Notes under the pieces: model-generated
What the model saw: only the letters and a program-made list of their open reading frames with translations
Databases searched by the model: none
What the model was told of the DNA's origin: nothing
NCBI RefSeq assembly: GCF_000518865.1
Contig: NZ_JAEK01000009.1
Span: 1-64,000 of the forward strand
Source of the DNA: Bacillus sp. J37
GTDB taxonomy: Bacteria; Bacillota; Bacilli; Bacillales; Bacillaceae
Length of the DNA: 64,000 nt
Direction of reading: 5' to 3'
Shown: piece by piece, positions 34,369-44,099 of the stretch
Layout of the letters: each line of letters opens with the position of its first letter
Position numbering within the stretch: position 1 is the first letter of the stretch
Made by a program: the position numbers and the translations under genes

Positions 34369-35466
34369 CTAATTTATAATGGTAAACTCTTTCGGAAATT
34401 TTGTTAAGGTTTCATATCCTTGTTCTGTAATAACTACATCATCTTCAATTCTTACGCCACCTATTTCAGGTAAATAGATTCCCGGTTCAATTGTATAAAC
34501 CATTCCAACTTTTAAACATTCATCATTTGTAAAACTCATTGAAGGATACTCATGAACATTAATTCCTAAACCATGACCAAGACGGTGTGGAAAAAACTCA
34601 CCAAACCCTGCATCAACTATTATGTTTCTTGCGATGGTATCTAAATCACCGATTCTCGTTCCCGCTTTACTTGCTTCTAATGCAGCCGTTTGCGCTTTAA
34701 GGACAGTTTCATAAATGTTTTTTTGTTCTTCAGTAGCTTTTTTATAAACAACAGTTCTTGTTATATCTGAACAATATCCATCCAACACAACTCCGAGATC
34801 GAACAGGACAAAATCTCCTTCTTTTAACACTCTTAGCCCCGGATTCCCATGAGGATCACCAGATTTTTCTCCGAATAAAACCATTGTAGAAAAAGACATC
34901 TCACGGATACCTTTTTTCTTTAATTCATACTCAATCGTTGCTAAAACTTCCATTTCGGTGATACCTGTTTGTAATGCTTCTATTCCGACTTGCACTCCAT
35001 AGTCTGCAAGCCTTGCCGCTTCCTTCATGATTTTTATTTCATCTTTATCTTTTATTAAACGAAGTTGATTTAATTTATCTTCAGCTGGCACAATTTGAGG
35101 TTGACCAGTAAGTTCTAGTAATGCTTCTGCACGACTGTATGATGTCACATCCTTTTCGATGGCAACTTTTTGAATAGAAACTTGACGCTGCTTTATGGAA
35201 AGTGCAATTAAATCCCATGGATTTTCGTGGTCACTATATCCTATCACATCATTTGACCATCCTGCTGACCTAGCTTGGTTTACTTCCATATTTGGACAAA
35301 CCAAAAAAGGATCCTGCTCTTTAAATAGAAAAACCCCCACTAAACGTTCATGCGGGTCTGAATAAAATTGTGTGAAATAGAATACATTTTCCTTTGATTG
35401 AACAAAACACAAATCGATATCTTGATCTTGAAGCCACTCCATTACTTTATCTATACGCTGTTTCAT
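34369..35466 (-). CDS. ykvY: YkvY-type Xaa-Pro peptidase (M24 family)
   Basis: The 365-residue protein matches B. subtilis YkvY, a putative Xaa-Pro dipeptidase. An N-terminal creatinase-like domain (KENVFYFTQFYSDPHERL) precedes the pita-bread metallopeptidase domain with all five ligands: Asp in LFDLGVVLDG, Asp in CSDITRTVVY, His in FPHRLGHGLG, Glu in TIEPGIYLPE and Glu in GVRIEDDVV. It would cleave dipeptides ending in proline in the cytoplasm. The ATG at 35466 follows GAAGGGTAGTG; a further ATG at 35484 is upstream. Confidence 0.92.
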   Translation of the reverse strand: MKQRIDKVMEWLQDQDIDLCFVQSKENVFYFTQFYSDPHERLVGVFLFKEQDPFLVCPNMEVNQARSAGWSNDVIGYSDHENPWDLIALSIKQRQVSIQKVAIEKDVTSYSRAEALLELTGQPQIVPAEDKLNQLRLIKDKDEIKIMKEAARLADYGVQVGIEALQTGITEMEVLATIEYELKKKGIREMSFSTMVLFGEKSGDPHGNPGLRVLKEGDFVLFDLGVVLDGYCSDITRTVVYKKATEEQKNIYETVLKAQTAALEASKAGTRIGDLDTIARNIIVDAGFGEFFPHRLGHGLGINVHEYPSMSFTNDECLKVGMVYTIEPGIYLPEIGGVRIEDDVVITEQGYETLTKFPKEFTIIN

Positions 35467-35728
35467 ATTGTCACTACCCTTCAAAAAACTTCATTTTCAT
35501 CATAACAATCAACTATTATAAAGTACAATCGAAAAACTTAAAAAGGTTCGATCTCCTCATACAATTGGCGATCGATTACACTATCTGCACATTTGTTTTC
35601 ATCAATTCAAAGAAAAGATTAAATCCTTATTTTGTTATGAATGTTGAAATGGTGGTTAGAATGAAAGGTTATAGAAGCATAATTCGCCTTTTAATTTAAA
35701 TGAAATAAACAGCAGGAGGTTTTATGAG

Positions 35729-37240
35729 TTGAAAAAGAAAGTTGTTATTATCGGTGGCGGTCTTGGTGGTATGTCTGCAGGCATTCGACTTGCCGCGGAT
35801 AATTATGATATTACCATTTTAGAAAAAGGAGAACGACTTGGCGGTAAATTAAATAAACGTGGAGGTATGGGGTATACCTTTGATATTGGCCCCACCATTT
35901 TAACGATGCCTTGGGTGCTTGAACAACTTTTTCGTCATGTAAACAGAAATCTTTCTGACTACCTACTTATAAAAAGAATTGAGCCTCAATGGAAAACCTT
36001 TTATGAAGATGGAACTGCCATAGATTTAACGTGCGATATTCCCGAATTAATTAAACAACTGGATTCGGTTTCGAAAGATGATGCAAATGAAGTTTTTGGC
36101 TATTTAAACTATTGCAGCAAAATGTATGAATATAGTCTAAAAAGTTTCTATAAAAAGAGTTTAAACGGTTTGCCAGACCTACGATCCATGCATAGTGTAA
36201 AGGAGCTTCTATCTATGGATCCAATGAAAACGGTCAGTCAAGGGACGAAAAAATTCTTCAAAAACAAAAAGCTTCAACAATTATTTAACACTCTCACCAT
36301 GTATATCGGTTCTTCTCCATACCATGCACCAGCCTTCTTATCTCAATTAGCCCATATACAATTAGGTCTAGGTATTTATTATGTAGAAGGAGGTATGTTT
36401 CAAATTGCCGACGCTATGTCCAGAGTGTTGCATGAATTAGAAGCAGATGTACACCTAAACGCTCAAGTAAATAGAATTTTAACCAGTGGAACCAAAGCTA
36501 CTGCAGTTGAATTGGAAAATGGAATTGTCATTGATGCTGATCTTATTATTTCTAATTTAGAAGTTATCCCTACATACAAGACGTTATTGAAAGATTATTT
36601 GAACAGTAAACAACTTAAGCAAGAGGAAGAGAAATTCCCGCCAACTGTGTCAGGTTTCGCTTTATTGCTCGGTGTAAAAAAGCAATATCATAACCTTGCA
36701 CACCATAACTTTTTCTTTTCAGATAATCCGGAAAAAGAATTTGATCAAATCTTCAACAAGGGTGTTCCAGCAGATGATCCTACAATATATGTTGGTATTT
36801 CCTCGAAAACTGATCAATCCCAGGCTCCTCAGGGAAAGGAAAACTTTTTTATTTTGACACATGTACCACCAATAAGCGAAGGAGAGTGCTGGGAAAATAA
36901 TAAAGAAAAGTATCGCAAACTTATTTTTGATAAACTAGAACGTATGGGTCTAAAAGAACTTAATAATAACATCGAGTTTGAGTATACTCTAACACCAAAT
37001 GATTTTAAAAATTTATACGGATCAAACGGAGGTTCCATGTACGGAGTTGTCTCTGATCGAAAAAAAAATGGCGGTTTTAAATTTCCAAGTGAAAGTACAC
37101 AACTAGAAAATCTATACTTTGTTGGCGGTTCGACCCACCCTGGAGGAGGAGTTCCATTTGTCACTCTCTCGGGTCAATTAACTGCCGATCTTATCCTTTC
37201 TAAAGATGTAAAATTAAATCAAAAAAAGGAAATAAGCTAG
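35729..37240 (+). CDS. CrtI/CrtN-type carotenoid desaturase or oxidase
   Basis: The 503-residue protein is an FAD-dependent oxidoreductase of the phytoene desaturase family. The dinucleotide-binding VVIIGGGLGGMSAGIRLA is at residues 5-22, EKGERLGGKL follows, and the C-terminal signature NLYFVGGSTHPGGGVPFV is intact. Staphylococcal CrtN (502 residues) has the same layout, but CrtNb/CrtP oxidases and retinol-saturase-like members share it, so the substrate is uncertain. No squalene/phytoene synthase lies nearby. Translation starts at TTG 35729 behind GGAGG; the out-of-frame triplet series ATG AGT TGA at 35724-35732 overlaps the start. Confidence 0.82.
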   Translation: MKKKVVIIGGGLGGMSAGIRLAADNYDITILEKGERLGGKLNKRGGMGYTFDIGPTILTMPWVLEQLFRHVNRNLSDYLLIKRIEPQWKTFYEDGTAIDLTCDIPELIKQLDSVSKDDANEVFGYLNYCSKMYEYSLKSFYKKSLNGLPDLRSMHSVKELLSMDPMKTVSQGTKKFFKNKKLQQLFNTLTMYIGSSPYHAPAFLSQLAHIQLGLGIYYVEGGMFQIADAMSRVLHELEADVHLNAQVNRILTSGTKATAVELENGIVIDADLIISNLEVIPTYKTLLKDYLNSKQLKQEEEKFPPTVSGFALLLGVKKQYHNLAHHNFFFSDNPEKEFDQIFNKGVPADDPTIYVGISSKTDQSQAPQGKENFFILTHVPPISEGECWENNKEKYRKLIFDKLERMGLKELNNNIEFEYTLTPNDFKNLYGSNGGSMYGVVSDRKKNGGFKFPSESTQLENLYFVGGSTHPGGGVPFVTLSGQLTADLILSKDVKLNQKKEIS

Positions 37241-37428
37241 ATCTCCAGCTGCCCATTGACATAGAAATTTAATGGTACTTCGACTTTTTTGTAAGGGAGT
37301 TAAAAGAACGGATTTATCAAAATTAATTTGTAATCTGTTTTTAACATTTCGTTGATACTACAAAAGTTCTTTTTCTTGTATAATAATCCTATAAAGCAAT
37401 CTTTCTTCCTATTAAGGAGTTGTTCTTT

Positions 37429-37650
37429 GTGCTTCAATGGGTAAAACGTCATTTAATTTTAGTACTTTGTATTATAGGAAGTCTTTCTCCAATTGTAGGT
37501 ATGATGTTAATAGATATCTTTTACTTTAGTACGATCGTTGGGTGGATAATCGGCTTCTGTTGCTTCGTTTCATCCTATATCATCCTTAGCAAACGCCCTG
37601 ATGAAGAAGAAATTTCCGTACAGACTTCAGAAGAGACCATTAAAATGTAG
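37429..37650 (+). CDS. Small two-helix membrane protein
   Basis: The 73-residue product has two hydrophobic segments (about residues 8-28 and 31-53) and an acidic tail rich in Glu. I chose the GTG at 37429, nine bases after AAGGAG; the TTG at 37420 touches the binding site. No family recognised. It converges on the pfeT/zosA gene with a shared terminator. Confidence 0.6.
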   Translation: MLQWVKRHLILVLCIIGSLSPIVGMMLIDIFYFSTIVGWIIGFCCFVSSYIILSKRPDEEEISVQTSEETIKM

Positions 37651-37658
37651 CACTAAAT

Positions 37659-37687
37659 AGAGAGATATCTCAAAGATATCTCTCTTA
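37659..37687. terminator. Bidirectional terminator between convergent genes
   Basis: AGAGAGATATC pairs perfectly with GATATCTCTCT around a five-base loop, serving the small membrane protein gene and the P-type ATPase gene. Confidence 0.8.
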
Positions 37688-37689
37688 GT

Positions 37690-39618
37690 TTATTCACCTC
37701 TTAATAAACGTAATCCATTTAAGATTACTAATATTGTACTTCCTTCGTGTCCAATAACACCTAGAGGTAAATCCAGTACTTGGAAGAAATTCGAACATAT
37801 TAACAAAGCAATAATAGACATTGAAAACACAATATTTTGTTTTACAATTCGATTCATCTGTTTAGATAAAGTAAATGCCGAGGTTAACTTGGAAAGTTCG
37901 TTTTTCATTAGAACGATATCAGCAGTCTCAAGCGCAACATCTGTTCCTTCTCCCATTGCGATTCCTACATCGGCTGTTGCTAATGCCGGTGCATCATTTA
38001 TTCCATCGCCGATCATCGTTACATTACCATACTTTTCTTTCAATAACTTAATTTCTGTAACCTTATCTTCCGGTAAGCATTCTCCTTTAAATATGTCGAT
38101 ATTCAACTCTTTCGAAATAGCCTCTGCTGTTTCTACACTATCTCCGGTTAACATAACAGCTTTAATACCATTGTTTTGCAACTTCCTAATAGTAGCTTTA
38201 GCCTCATCCCTTACTACATCCTTTAAAGCAATGATCCCGATGATTTGTTCCTCACGTTGAACATATACAATTGTCTTTCCATCTTTCGAGAGAGTTGTAT
38301 TTATACCTATATGAAAGGTATCTGCTTCATCTCTTCCAACAAAATCTGCTTTCCCGATTTTCCACTGTACACCATGAATATTTGCCTTTACACCAAAACC
38401 CGATTTTTCGTCAACCGAAGTCATTTTTGCTACTTCTGTAGGGAAATCCTGGTTAATCTTTGCAACAATTGCTTTTGCAAGTGGATGGTTTGATTGATTT
38501 TCAATTGATAGAACCGCTTCATAAAATTCTTGAAGATCTACACCATCTAATGTCAGAATATCCGTTACTTCCGGTTCACCCTTTGTTAATGTACCTGTTT
38601 TGTCAAAAACAACAACATTGGTTTTGCTTAATCTTTCTAAATGCATACCACCTTTAAATAAGAGACCTTTTCTTGCACCATTCGAAATTGCAGACAGTGT
38701 AGCAGGCATAATTGATGCAACAAGTGCACATGGAGAGGCAACAACCATAAGCACTAACGCACGGTAAATTGTTTCATTCCAACTCCATCCCAGTAAGTAA
38801 TGTGGCAATACCATCATTAAAGCTACCATGATTAAAACAGCTTTAACATAGGTCCCTTCGAATTTTTCAATAAATTGCTGGGAGGGCGACTTTTCAGACT
38901 GTGCTGATTGAACAAGGTCAAGTATTTTCTGAAACATCGTTTCTGTGCTTTTTTTTGTCACAGAAACGGTAATGGATCCATTGCCATTTACTGTTCCAGC
39001 AAACACTTCATCATTCAACTCTTTTTCAACAGGCATTGACTCACCTGTTATGGCAGATTGATCAATTGACGTTTTACCTGACAAAATATATCCGTCTGTT
39101 GCAATTCGTTCACCTGGTTTAACTAAGATTGTGTCACCAATAGTTAACGTAGACACATGTACACGACGTTCTTTTCCATTAGTTATGAGTAATGCTTCTT
39201 CAGGCTGCAAACTCATAAGTGCTGAGATTTCACGCTGACTTTTGTTCATTGTATAAGTTTCCAACGCACCACTTAATGCAAAAATAAAAATTAGAATTGC
39301 TCCTTCAGCCCAATATCCAATAATAGCAGAACCAATTGCAGCAAATATCATAAGCAGCTCTACATTTAATGTTCTCTCTGCAATGGTTTCCTCGATCCCT
39401 TCCTTTGCCTTTGCAAATCCTCCAATAACAAAGGCTAAAATAAATAAAGGAATCGCCACTTTCTCATTTCCTTGCGTATTTAAATACCAGCCAAATCCAA
39501 TTAGAATTCCGGAAATAATAGCATTGATTAATTCAATATGTTCTAGCCACTTTGTATAAAAATAATTTTTATTTGTTTCAATTTGATGTTCAAATTGTGT
39601 TGCATTGTTTATTTCCAT
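37690..39618 (-). CDS. pfeT: P1B-type metal ATPase PfeT/ZosA (YkvW)
   Basis: The 642-residue protein is a P1B-type ATPase of subgroup 4: SPCAL in the metal-binding helix (VVASPCALVASIM), DKTGTLTKGEP as phosphorylation site, TGES as actuator loop, GDGINDAPALATADVG as hinge, and HEGSTILVILN in the last helix. Its place matches B. subtilis ykvW, first named zosA for zinc uptake and later pfeT for Fe(II) efflux. The Fur/PerR-like sites upstream favour the iron-efflux role. The N-terminal His/Cys tail is short. The ATG at 39618 is preceded by GGAG; a GTG at 39627 is possible. Confidence 0.9.
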   Translation of the reverse strand: MEINNATQFEHQIETNKNYFYTKWLEHIELINAIISGILIGFGWYLNTQGNEKVAIPLFILAFVIGGFAKAKEGIEETIAERTLNVELLMIFAAIGSAIIGYWAEGAILIFIFALSGALETYTMNKSQREISALMSLQPEEALLITNGKERRVHVSTLTIGDTILVKPGERIATDGYILSGKTSIDQSAITGESMPVEKELNDEVFAGTVNGNGSITVSVTKKSTETMFQKILDLVQSAQSEKSPSQQFIEKFEGTYVKAVLIMVALMMVLPHYLLGWSWNETIYRALVLMVVASPCALVASIMPATLSAISNGARKGLLFKGGMHLERLSKTNVVVFDKTGTLTKGEPEVTDILTLDGVDLQEFYEAVLSIENQSNHPLAKAIVAKINQDFPTEVAKMTSVDEKSGFGVKANIHGVQWKIGKADFVGRDEADTFHIGINTTLSKDGKTIVYVQREEQIIGIIALKDVVRDEAKATIRKLQNNGIKAVMLTGDSVETAEAISKELNIDIFKGECLPEDKVTEIKLLKEKYGNVTMIGDGINDAPALATADVGIAMGEGTDVALETADIVLMKNELSKLTSAFTLSKQMNRIVKQNIVFSMSIIALLICSNFFQVLDLPLGVIGHEGSTILVILNGLRLLRGE

Positions 39619-39728
39619 GTTCTCCACACTCCTCTAATTGAGAATAAGATTCATCATCATCTCCTCAATAATTTCGCAAATTTTCTTTCTAAACCACTTA
39701 AAACACCTATAGTTTAAGATATAATACG

Positions 39729-39756
39729 ATTATAACAAATGTCTGTTCTTTTTCAA
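39729..39756 (-). promoter_or_regulatory. Promoter of pfeT
   Basis: On the minus strand TTGAAA (39751-39756) and TATAAT (39729-39734, extended by TG) are 16 bases apart. Confidence 0.75.
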
Positions 39757-39808
39757 GTAATAATTATTATAATTATTACTTTATAATAATTATTGATAAC
39801 GATAATTC
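39756..39808. promoter_or_regulatory. Fur/PerR-like operators upstream of pfeT
   Basis: A 25-bp near-perfect palindrome (39756-39780, outer arms AGTAATAATTAT and its complement) touches the -35. Next to it, TTATAATAATTATTG (39781-39795) fits the PerR box TTATAATNATTATAA at 12 of its 14 specified bases. A partial Fur box ending TTATCA on the minus strand overlaps at about 39788-39805. In B. subtilis PerR represses and Fur activates pfeT; the position upstream of -35 suits an activator. Confidence 0.6.
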
Positions 39809-39856
39809 TTCTCACTATTCCTCATTACCCATTAGATTAATAAATTAAGCTAATAA

Positions 39857-39890
39857 AAAAAGAAACAGTCCAACATGTCTGTTTCTTAAA
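39857..39890 (-). terminator. Terminator of stoA
   Basis: AAGAAACAG pairs with CTGTTTCTT around a ten-base loop and continues into seven T residues on the minus strand, over the stoA stop codon. Confidence 0.8.
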
Positions 39891-40392
39891 GTTGATCAAT
39901 TAATTGTTGAAGCATGTCAGCTGTAACTGGACCTAATATCTTTTTTGTGATCATTCCTTTTTTATCAATGATAAAAGTAGTTGGTATACCAATAATATTA
40001 TATTTTTTCGCAACCTCACCATTTACATCCATCGGTACAATAAATGGAATGTTTGACTGATTAATAAATTGAAGGACTCCTTGCTTACTTTGCTCTGAAG
40101 AAGTAAGGTTAACAGCGATTAATTCAACATCTTCTCCTTTTTCTTTATAAAATGTTTGTAATTCAGAAATTTCTTCCTGACAGTATGTACACCATGTTGT
40201 CCAGAAGTTCATTACCACTATTTTCCCCTTTAAATCCTCTAATCGAATACTTTTATTTGAATTGGATTCCAACGTAAAATCACTTGCTTTTTCACCTTCA
40301 TTCACTGCACTCACCTTTGGCACATTACTTAGTGCAACTCCAATGATCAGGAAAAGAAAAAAAATAATCTGATAACATCTTTTTTTATTCAA
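39886..40392 (-). CDS. stoA: Thiol-disulfide oxidoreductase StoA
   Basis: The 168-residue protein has an N-terminal membrane anchor or signal (YQIIFFLFLIIGVAL) and a thioredoxin-fold domain with the redox motif WTTWCTYCQEE (CTYC) near residue 71 and the cis-Pro in GIPTTF. It matches B. subtilis StoA (YkvV), which keeps disulfides reduced on the outer side of the forespore membrane for cortex synthesis. Here the CxxC spacer is Thr-Tyr rather than Pro-Pro. I chose TTG 40392 (GGTGAT upstream); ATG 40404 is an alternative. The next gene upstream is ykvU, also spore-related. Confidence 0.88.
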   Translation of the reverse strand: MNKKRCYQIIFFLFLIIGVALSNVPKVSAVNEGEKASDFTLESNSNKSIRLEDLKGKIVVMNFWTTWCTYCQEEISELQTFYKEKGEDVELIAVNLTSSEQSKQGVLQFINQSNIPFIVPMDVNGEVAKKYNIIGIPTTFIIDKKGMITKKILGPVTADMLQQLIDQL

Positions 40393-40446
40393 TAGAATCA
40401 CCATCCGTTGATATACTTGTTATTACTTTTACCAAGAAAAAAAAAG

Positions 40447-40475
40447 GTATGTATACATATCTGCATACATACCTT
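40447..40475 (-). terminator. Terminator of ykvU
   Basis: AAAGGTATGTAT pairs with ATACATACCTTT, followed by nine T residues on the minus strand; it abuts the ykvU stop codon. Confidence 0.8.
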
Positions 40476-41800
40476 TAATACGTTAATTTTTTCCTTAAGA
40501 AATATACACTCACACCCAACTTATTACAAATCGTTACATAATGCATGAGCATAAGAAGTACGGCCCCCATATTCATTCCAAGAATAATACCCTTCATTTG
40601 AAGTGTTTCCATTGATCCAAGTACATACATCATTCCAAAAGAGATCATATGTGACCATACAGTATGGAAAAGAGCCTCCTTAACAAGTCCTAATCCAATT
40701 AAATAGGCCTGCATCGGAATAATAAAGAAATGAAATAGAAAGTATGGCCATAGCAGCTTTAAATAAAATGATGCTGCAGTAGAATCAAAGAATAAATGTG
40801 TCAATGGTTCAGCATAAACATACATTGCTACCATTGAAACTGCTCCATAAATCATCGTAATCATCATGGATTGTTGTAGAAGCCGAATTAGTTTATTGGT
40901 TTCATTATTCGCGTAAGCTTCAGATACATTCGGAATCAGCATGACCATTAAGGAATGTCCAATAAACGCCGGAAAGAACCCAATTGACATCGCTACCCCT
41001 GCGAGCATCCCATAATGTTCATTTGCCATAACAGTGGAAAAACCAGCTGCAATTAACGCTCCCTTGACTAAAAAGGGCTGAATTGCATGTGTTAAAGAAT
41101 GAAACAGCCTTAAACCTGTTGTAGGAAAAGAAACAGCAAACAAGGCACGACGAACCTTACTGCCTCTAATAAATTTCTTTTTTTCTTTACTAAGAATTTG
41201 AACTTCTATAAAATACATGGCGACTAAATATGTACATACAAGCAGCTCACTTCCTATTAAGGTGGCTAAGGCTATTAACAGCGCTACTTCTAAGTTAAAA
41301 TGAAAAGATTGATAAACCCAGTACAAAATAGCCAATTGAACAACTTTTTTTAGAAAGTTAGAAATGGCTATTTTGCCCATATGCTGAACACCCATAAAAT
41401 AGCCTCTTGCTATGGATGAAAATGCAATAACAGGGATAAGCAAAATAAAAAGCCATTTTACATATGGGTGGTATCCTTGAAAGATCGGTAAATAAGGCAA
41501 TACGATTGCAGCACAGACAGTAAACAAACAAGTAAAAATTATGGTTAGGGTTAATGTGTGCTTTAACATATGATAATGTGTTTCGCGATGTTTTTCAGCA
41601 ATAAACTTTGAAATAGAAACAGGAAGCTCAAGACTTGCAATTATGACAATGAAGAAAATGATCGGCAGAATAGACATGTACATCCCCATTCCTTCTTCAC
41701 CAAGCTCCCTCGCTAAAATCATATTAACGACAAACTCCAAGCATTCTCCAAAAAAGGCGGCAACAACTAGCAATAATGTTCCTTTTACAAAATTATTCAT
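40475..41800 (-). CDS. ykvU: YkvU, SpoVB-like polysaccharide/lipid flippase family
   Basis: The 441-residue protein has about twelve to fourteen hydrophobic helices and belongs to the MOP/MATE-like family of SpoVB, MurJ and Wzx flippases: LLLVVAAFFGECLEFVVN near the start, ARELGEEGMGMYMSILPI, and SLPVSISKFIAEK. B. subtilis YkvU is a spore membrane protein of similar length at the same map place. The transported lipid is unknown. It lies 70 bases upstream of stoA in the same direction, separated by a terminator. Confidence 0.88.
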   Translation of the reverse strand: MNNFVKGTLLLVVAAFFGECLEFVVNMILARELGEEGMGMYMSILPIIFFIVIIASLELPVSISKFIAEKHRETHYHMLKHTLTLTIIFTCLFTVCAAIVLPYLPIFQGYHPYVKWLFILLIPVIAFSSIARGYFMGVQHMGKIAISNFLKKVVQLAILYWVYQSFHFNLEVALLIALATLIGSELLVCTYLVAMYFIEVQILSKEKKKFIRGSKVRRALFAVSFPTTGLRLFHSLTHAIQPFLVKGALIAAGFSTVMANEHYGMLAGVAMSIGFFPAFIGHSLMVMLIPNVSEAYANNETNKLIRLLQQSMMITMIYGAVSMVAMYVYAEPLTHLFFDSTAASFYLKLLWPYFLFHFFIIPMQAYLIGLGLVKEALFHTVWSHMISFGMMYVLGSMETLQMKGIILGMNMGAVLLMLMHYVTICNKLGVSVYFLRKKLTY

Positions 41801-41924
41801 GATGTCTATGTCCCCTTATCTTTTACAATCCGTTTGTAAAGAATATGAGACAAGGTTCTTAAATAAAACAAGCTTTCGTGCTTTTTATTAATTTTTTACA
41901 CTAGTCTATTTCATTTATCATAAG

Positions 41925-42998
41925 TTAATCAATAACCCCCGTTTCGGAAATTACAACATCCGCATGAACATCTACCGTTAGCTCAGGAATTCTTTCTCTC
42001 CAATATTTAATATTAAATGTACGTATTTTTGACCGAAGTTCATCACCGATTCCAATTGGATCGATCTTCAGCTCCTTAAACTTTTGAATTAACGCAGTTG
42101 ATTCTCTTTCCACTTGATTCTCAAATGCCTTTGCAAGTTGTTCTTTTACTTTTGGGGTAATTTTCTTACCGGTGTATTCATTAATAAATCCCTCAATCTT
42201 CACATCAATTTTCACCTTTAGAGGATCTGTAGAAATTACCTTTAGCTTTCTTGATGAAGATATACTCCTAACAACAGCTGAATCTTCTGAATCAGGAACT
42301 TCTACTATATGTGAACCTTTCGTATATTGATCTGTGAGAACTTTAAAAAACAATAATTTATCATTCGAAAGTTCTCCTACCACTTTTTTATCATCCATTA
42401 AGACAATTCCATCAATTTCAACGCTGCCGGTTTGTTCATTTTTCTTTAAAATAGGGAGGAAAGGGTCCTGTCCTTCAGAGTAATGTTGATACAAAAACAA
42501 ATGAAGATTTGTTCTTGGTAAATCCCTGCTTAATTTATTGTGTAAAATTAAGTTTGTTAAATATTTTGCAGCACCTACTGTGGCAAATTCAGCTTCCAAA
42601 ATATGATTAGCTTCATTTCTAGTTACAGCTAACAATAATCTTTCTCCAATAGATGCATCACGCTGCAGAGTATCAACTATATCTGATAATCCCTGCTTTG
42701 CTAATTTTTCGCCAAACAGGGCAATTTGCAGCTTCCCAATAACGATTGGATCCGGAGATTGTTTCTGCATTTCTGCCAATACATCTCTGCTAAGCTTGGA
42801 CTCGGAAACCATAAGGTAATCAGTAACAGGTTGATCTTTCATGTATGTATTAACATTGGCAGAGCCCCGAATTTTCCCATCTTCTGTTAGGTCAAATCCA
42901 ATGGCGACGACTAAATTCACATCATCAATAACTTCCTTTTCCACACAACCAGATAGGAGAAGGATCATAACCATCGTTAATAATAACTTCTTCCTCAT
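41925..42998 (-). CDS. Germinant receptor subunit C, Ger(x)C lipoprotein
   Basis: The 357-residue protein has a lipobox LLLSGC at residues 13-18 and the GerAC/GerKC fold with DVNLVVAIGFDLTEDG near residue 25 and a C-terminal GerAC domain from about residue 200 (GSVEIDGIVLMDDKK). It is the lipid-anchored outer subunit of a nutrient germinant receptor. Its ATG overlaps the stop of the B subunit by four bases (ATGA). B. subtilis has no ger operon at this map position, so the operon is an addition here. The germinant cannot be told from sequence. Confidence 0.9.
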   Translation of the reverse strand: MRKKLLLTMVMILLLSGCVEKEVIDDVNLVVAIGFDLTEDGKIRGSANVNTYMKDQPVTDYLMVSESKLSRDVLAEMQKQSPDPIVIGKLQIALFGEKLAKQGLSDIVDTLQRDASIGERLLLAVTRNEANHILEAEFATVGAAKYLTNLILHNKLSRDLPRTNLHLFLYQHYSEGQDPFLPILKKNEQTGSVEIDGIVLMDDKKVVGELSNDKLLFFKVLTDQYTKGSHIVEVPDSEDSAVVRSISSSRKLKVISTDPLKVKIDVKIEGFINEYTGKKITPKVKEQLAKAFENQVERESTALIQKFKELKIDPIGIGDELRSKIRTFNIKYWRERIPELTVDVHADVVISETGVID

Positions 42999-44086
42999 CT
43001 TTTTCTCCCCTTTACTTTTCTCATAATCATATTAAAAATATAGATAAACGGGATATAAGCAAACATCATATAAAAACCAAGTTGACCTACAAGATCATTT
43101 AAAACATTGATATGTTCTCTAGTTTGTGAAAAGGAAACAACTAAAAATGCACCAAGCAACACAATCCAAAGGACTATTCTTTGATTTACTTTAAATGTAT
43201 CTTTTAGACATCTGCTAGCACACCATAAAGTTACACAAACATTGGGTAAAATAATTAAACACCAATTGGCAATCCCTATATATTCGAAGCGCTCAACAAA
43301 AGGCATTTCAACAATTTTCCAAATTGTCAATGTAGCCCATACATTTTTCTGTAGCTGCTCTTCACTAAAATAAGCAAGCGAAACCATCATAATTAATGTG
43401 TAAATGACAGTACCGAATGCAACGCTCATATGAGCCCACTTCTTTGATTTTTCAGGGTTTTTAATAAATGGATAAAACACAAGTAATGCCTCAAATCCGA
43501 CAATCGTTAACGACATATTTTTTGTGGACTGAGCAAAATCTTTCATTGAGTGATTTAAGGGTGGAGCAAGGTTACTTATATCTGAAAATTCAAGCGGAAA
43601 CAGAAAGGTCAACAATACATAGCCTGGAAGAATAACCCCAAAGAAGCTTATTCCTGTAACAACCCGAAATCCACCTGAAATGATATAGTAGACAAGTAGG
43701 AAAAAGACAAGCGCAAACACCCATACATTCAAATCTTGAAACATCCATACTTGAACAATTTCAATATAAGTTCTGAGAACTGTTATGGCTAATAAACAAA
43801 AGTAAAGAGCTAAACAAACACTCAAAAATCCCCCAATCCATTTACCAAAGAGATTTCGATGAACGGTGATTACGTTTCCACCCGAATCCTTTAAAATTTT
43901 ATACAGCATCCATACGGAAATATGAACTAGGATACCAGCTAAAATAACGCTGATCCAAGCATCTCTACCTGTTTTTTCAGCCACAATTCTTTGAAATCCC
44001 AACACTCCAACTCCAAATTGAAGTGAATGAATTAAATAAAAGACTAAAAAATGAGATACTTGAAAACGTTCAGCTATTTTAATCAT
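42995..44086 (-). CDS. Germinant receptor subunit B, GerAB-type permease
   Basis: The 363-residue integral membrane protein has about ten helices and belongs to the spore germination branch of the amino-acid/polyamine/organocation transporters, with FYLIHSLQFGVGVLGFQRIV at the first helix and LPPLNHSMKDF in the middle. GerB subunits bind the germinant in the spore inner membrane. GAGGTGATACC precedes the ATG. It lies 13 bases after the A subunit gene. Confidence 0.9.
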   Translation of the reverse strand: MIKIAERFQVSHFLVFYLIHSLQFGVGVLGFQRIVAEKTGRDAWISVILAGILVHISVWMLYKILKDSGGNVITVHRNLFGKWIGGFLSVCLALYFCLLAITVLRTYIEIVQVWMFQDLNVWVFALVFFLLVYYIISGGFRVVTGISFFGVILPGYVLLTFLFPLEFSDISNLAPPLNHSMKDFAQSTKNMSLTIVGFEALLVFYPFIKNPEKSKKWAHMSVAFGTVIYTLIMMVSLAYFSEEQLQKNVWATLTIWKIVEMPFVERFEYIGIANWCLIILPNVCVTLWCASRCLKDTFKVNQRIVLWIVLLGAFLVVSFSQTREHINVLNDLVGQLGFYMMFAYIPFIYIFNMIMRKVKGRKR

Positions 44087-44099
44087 GGTATCACCTCAC

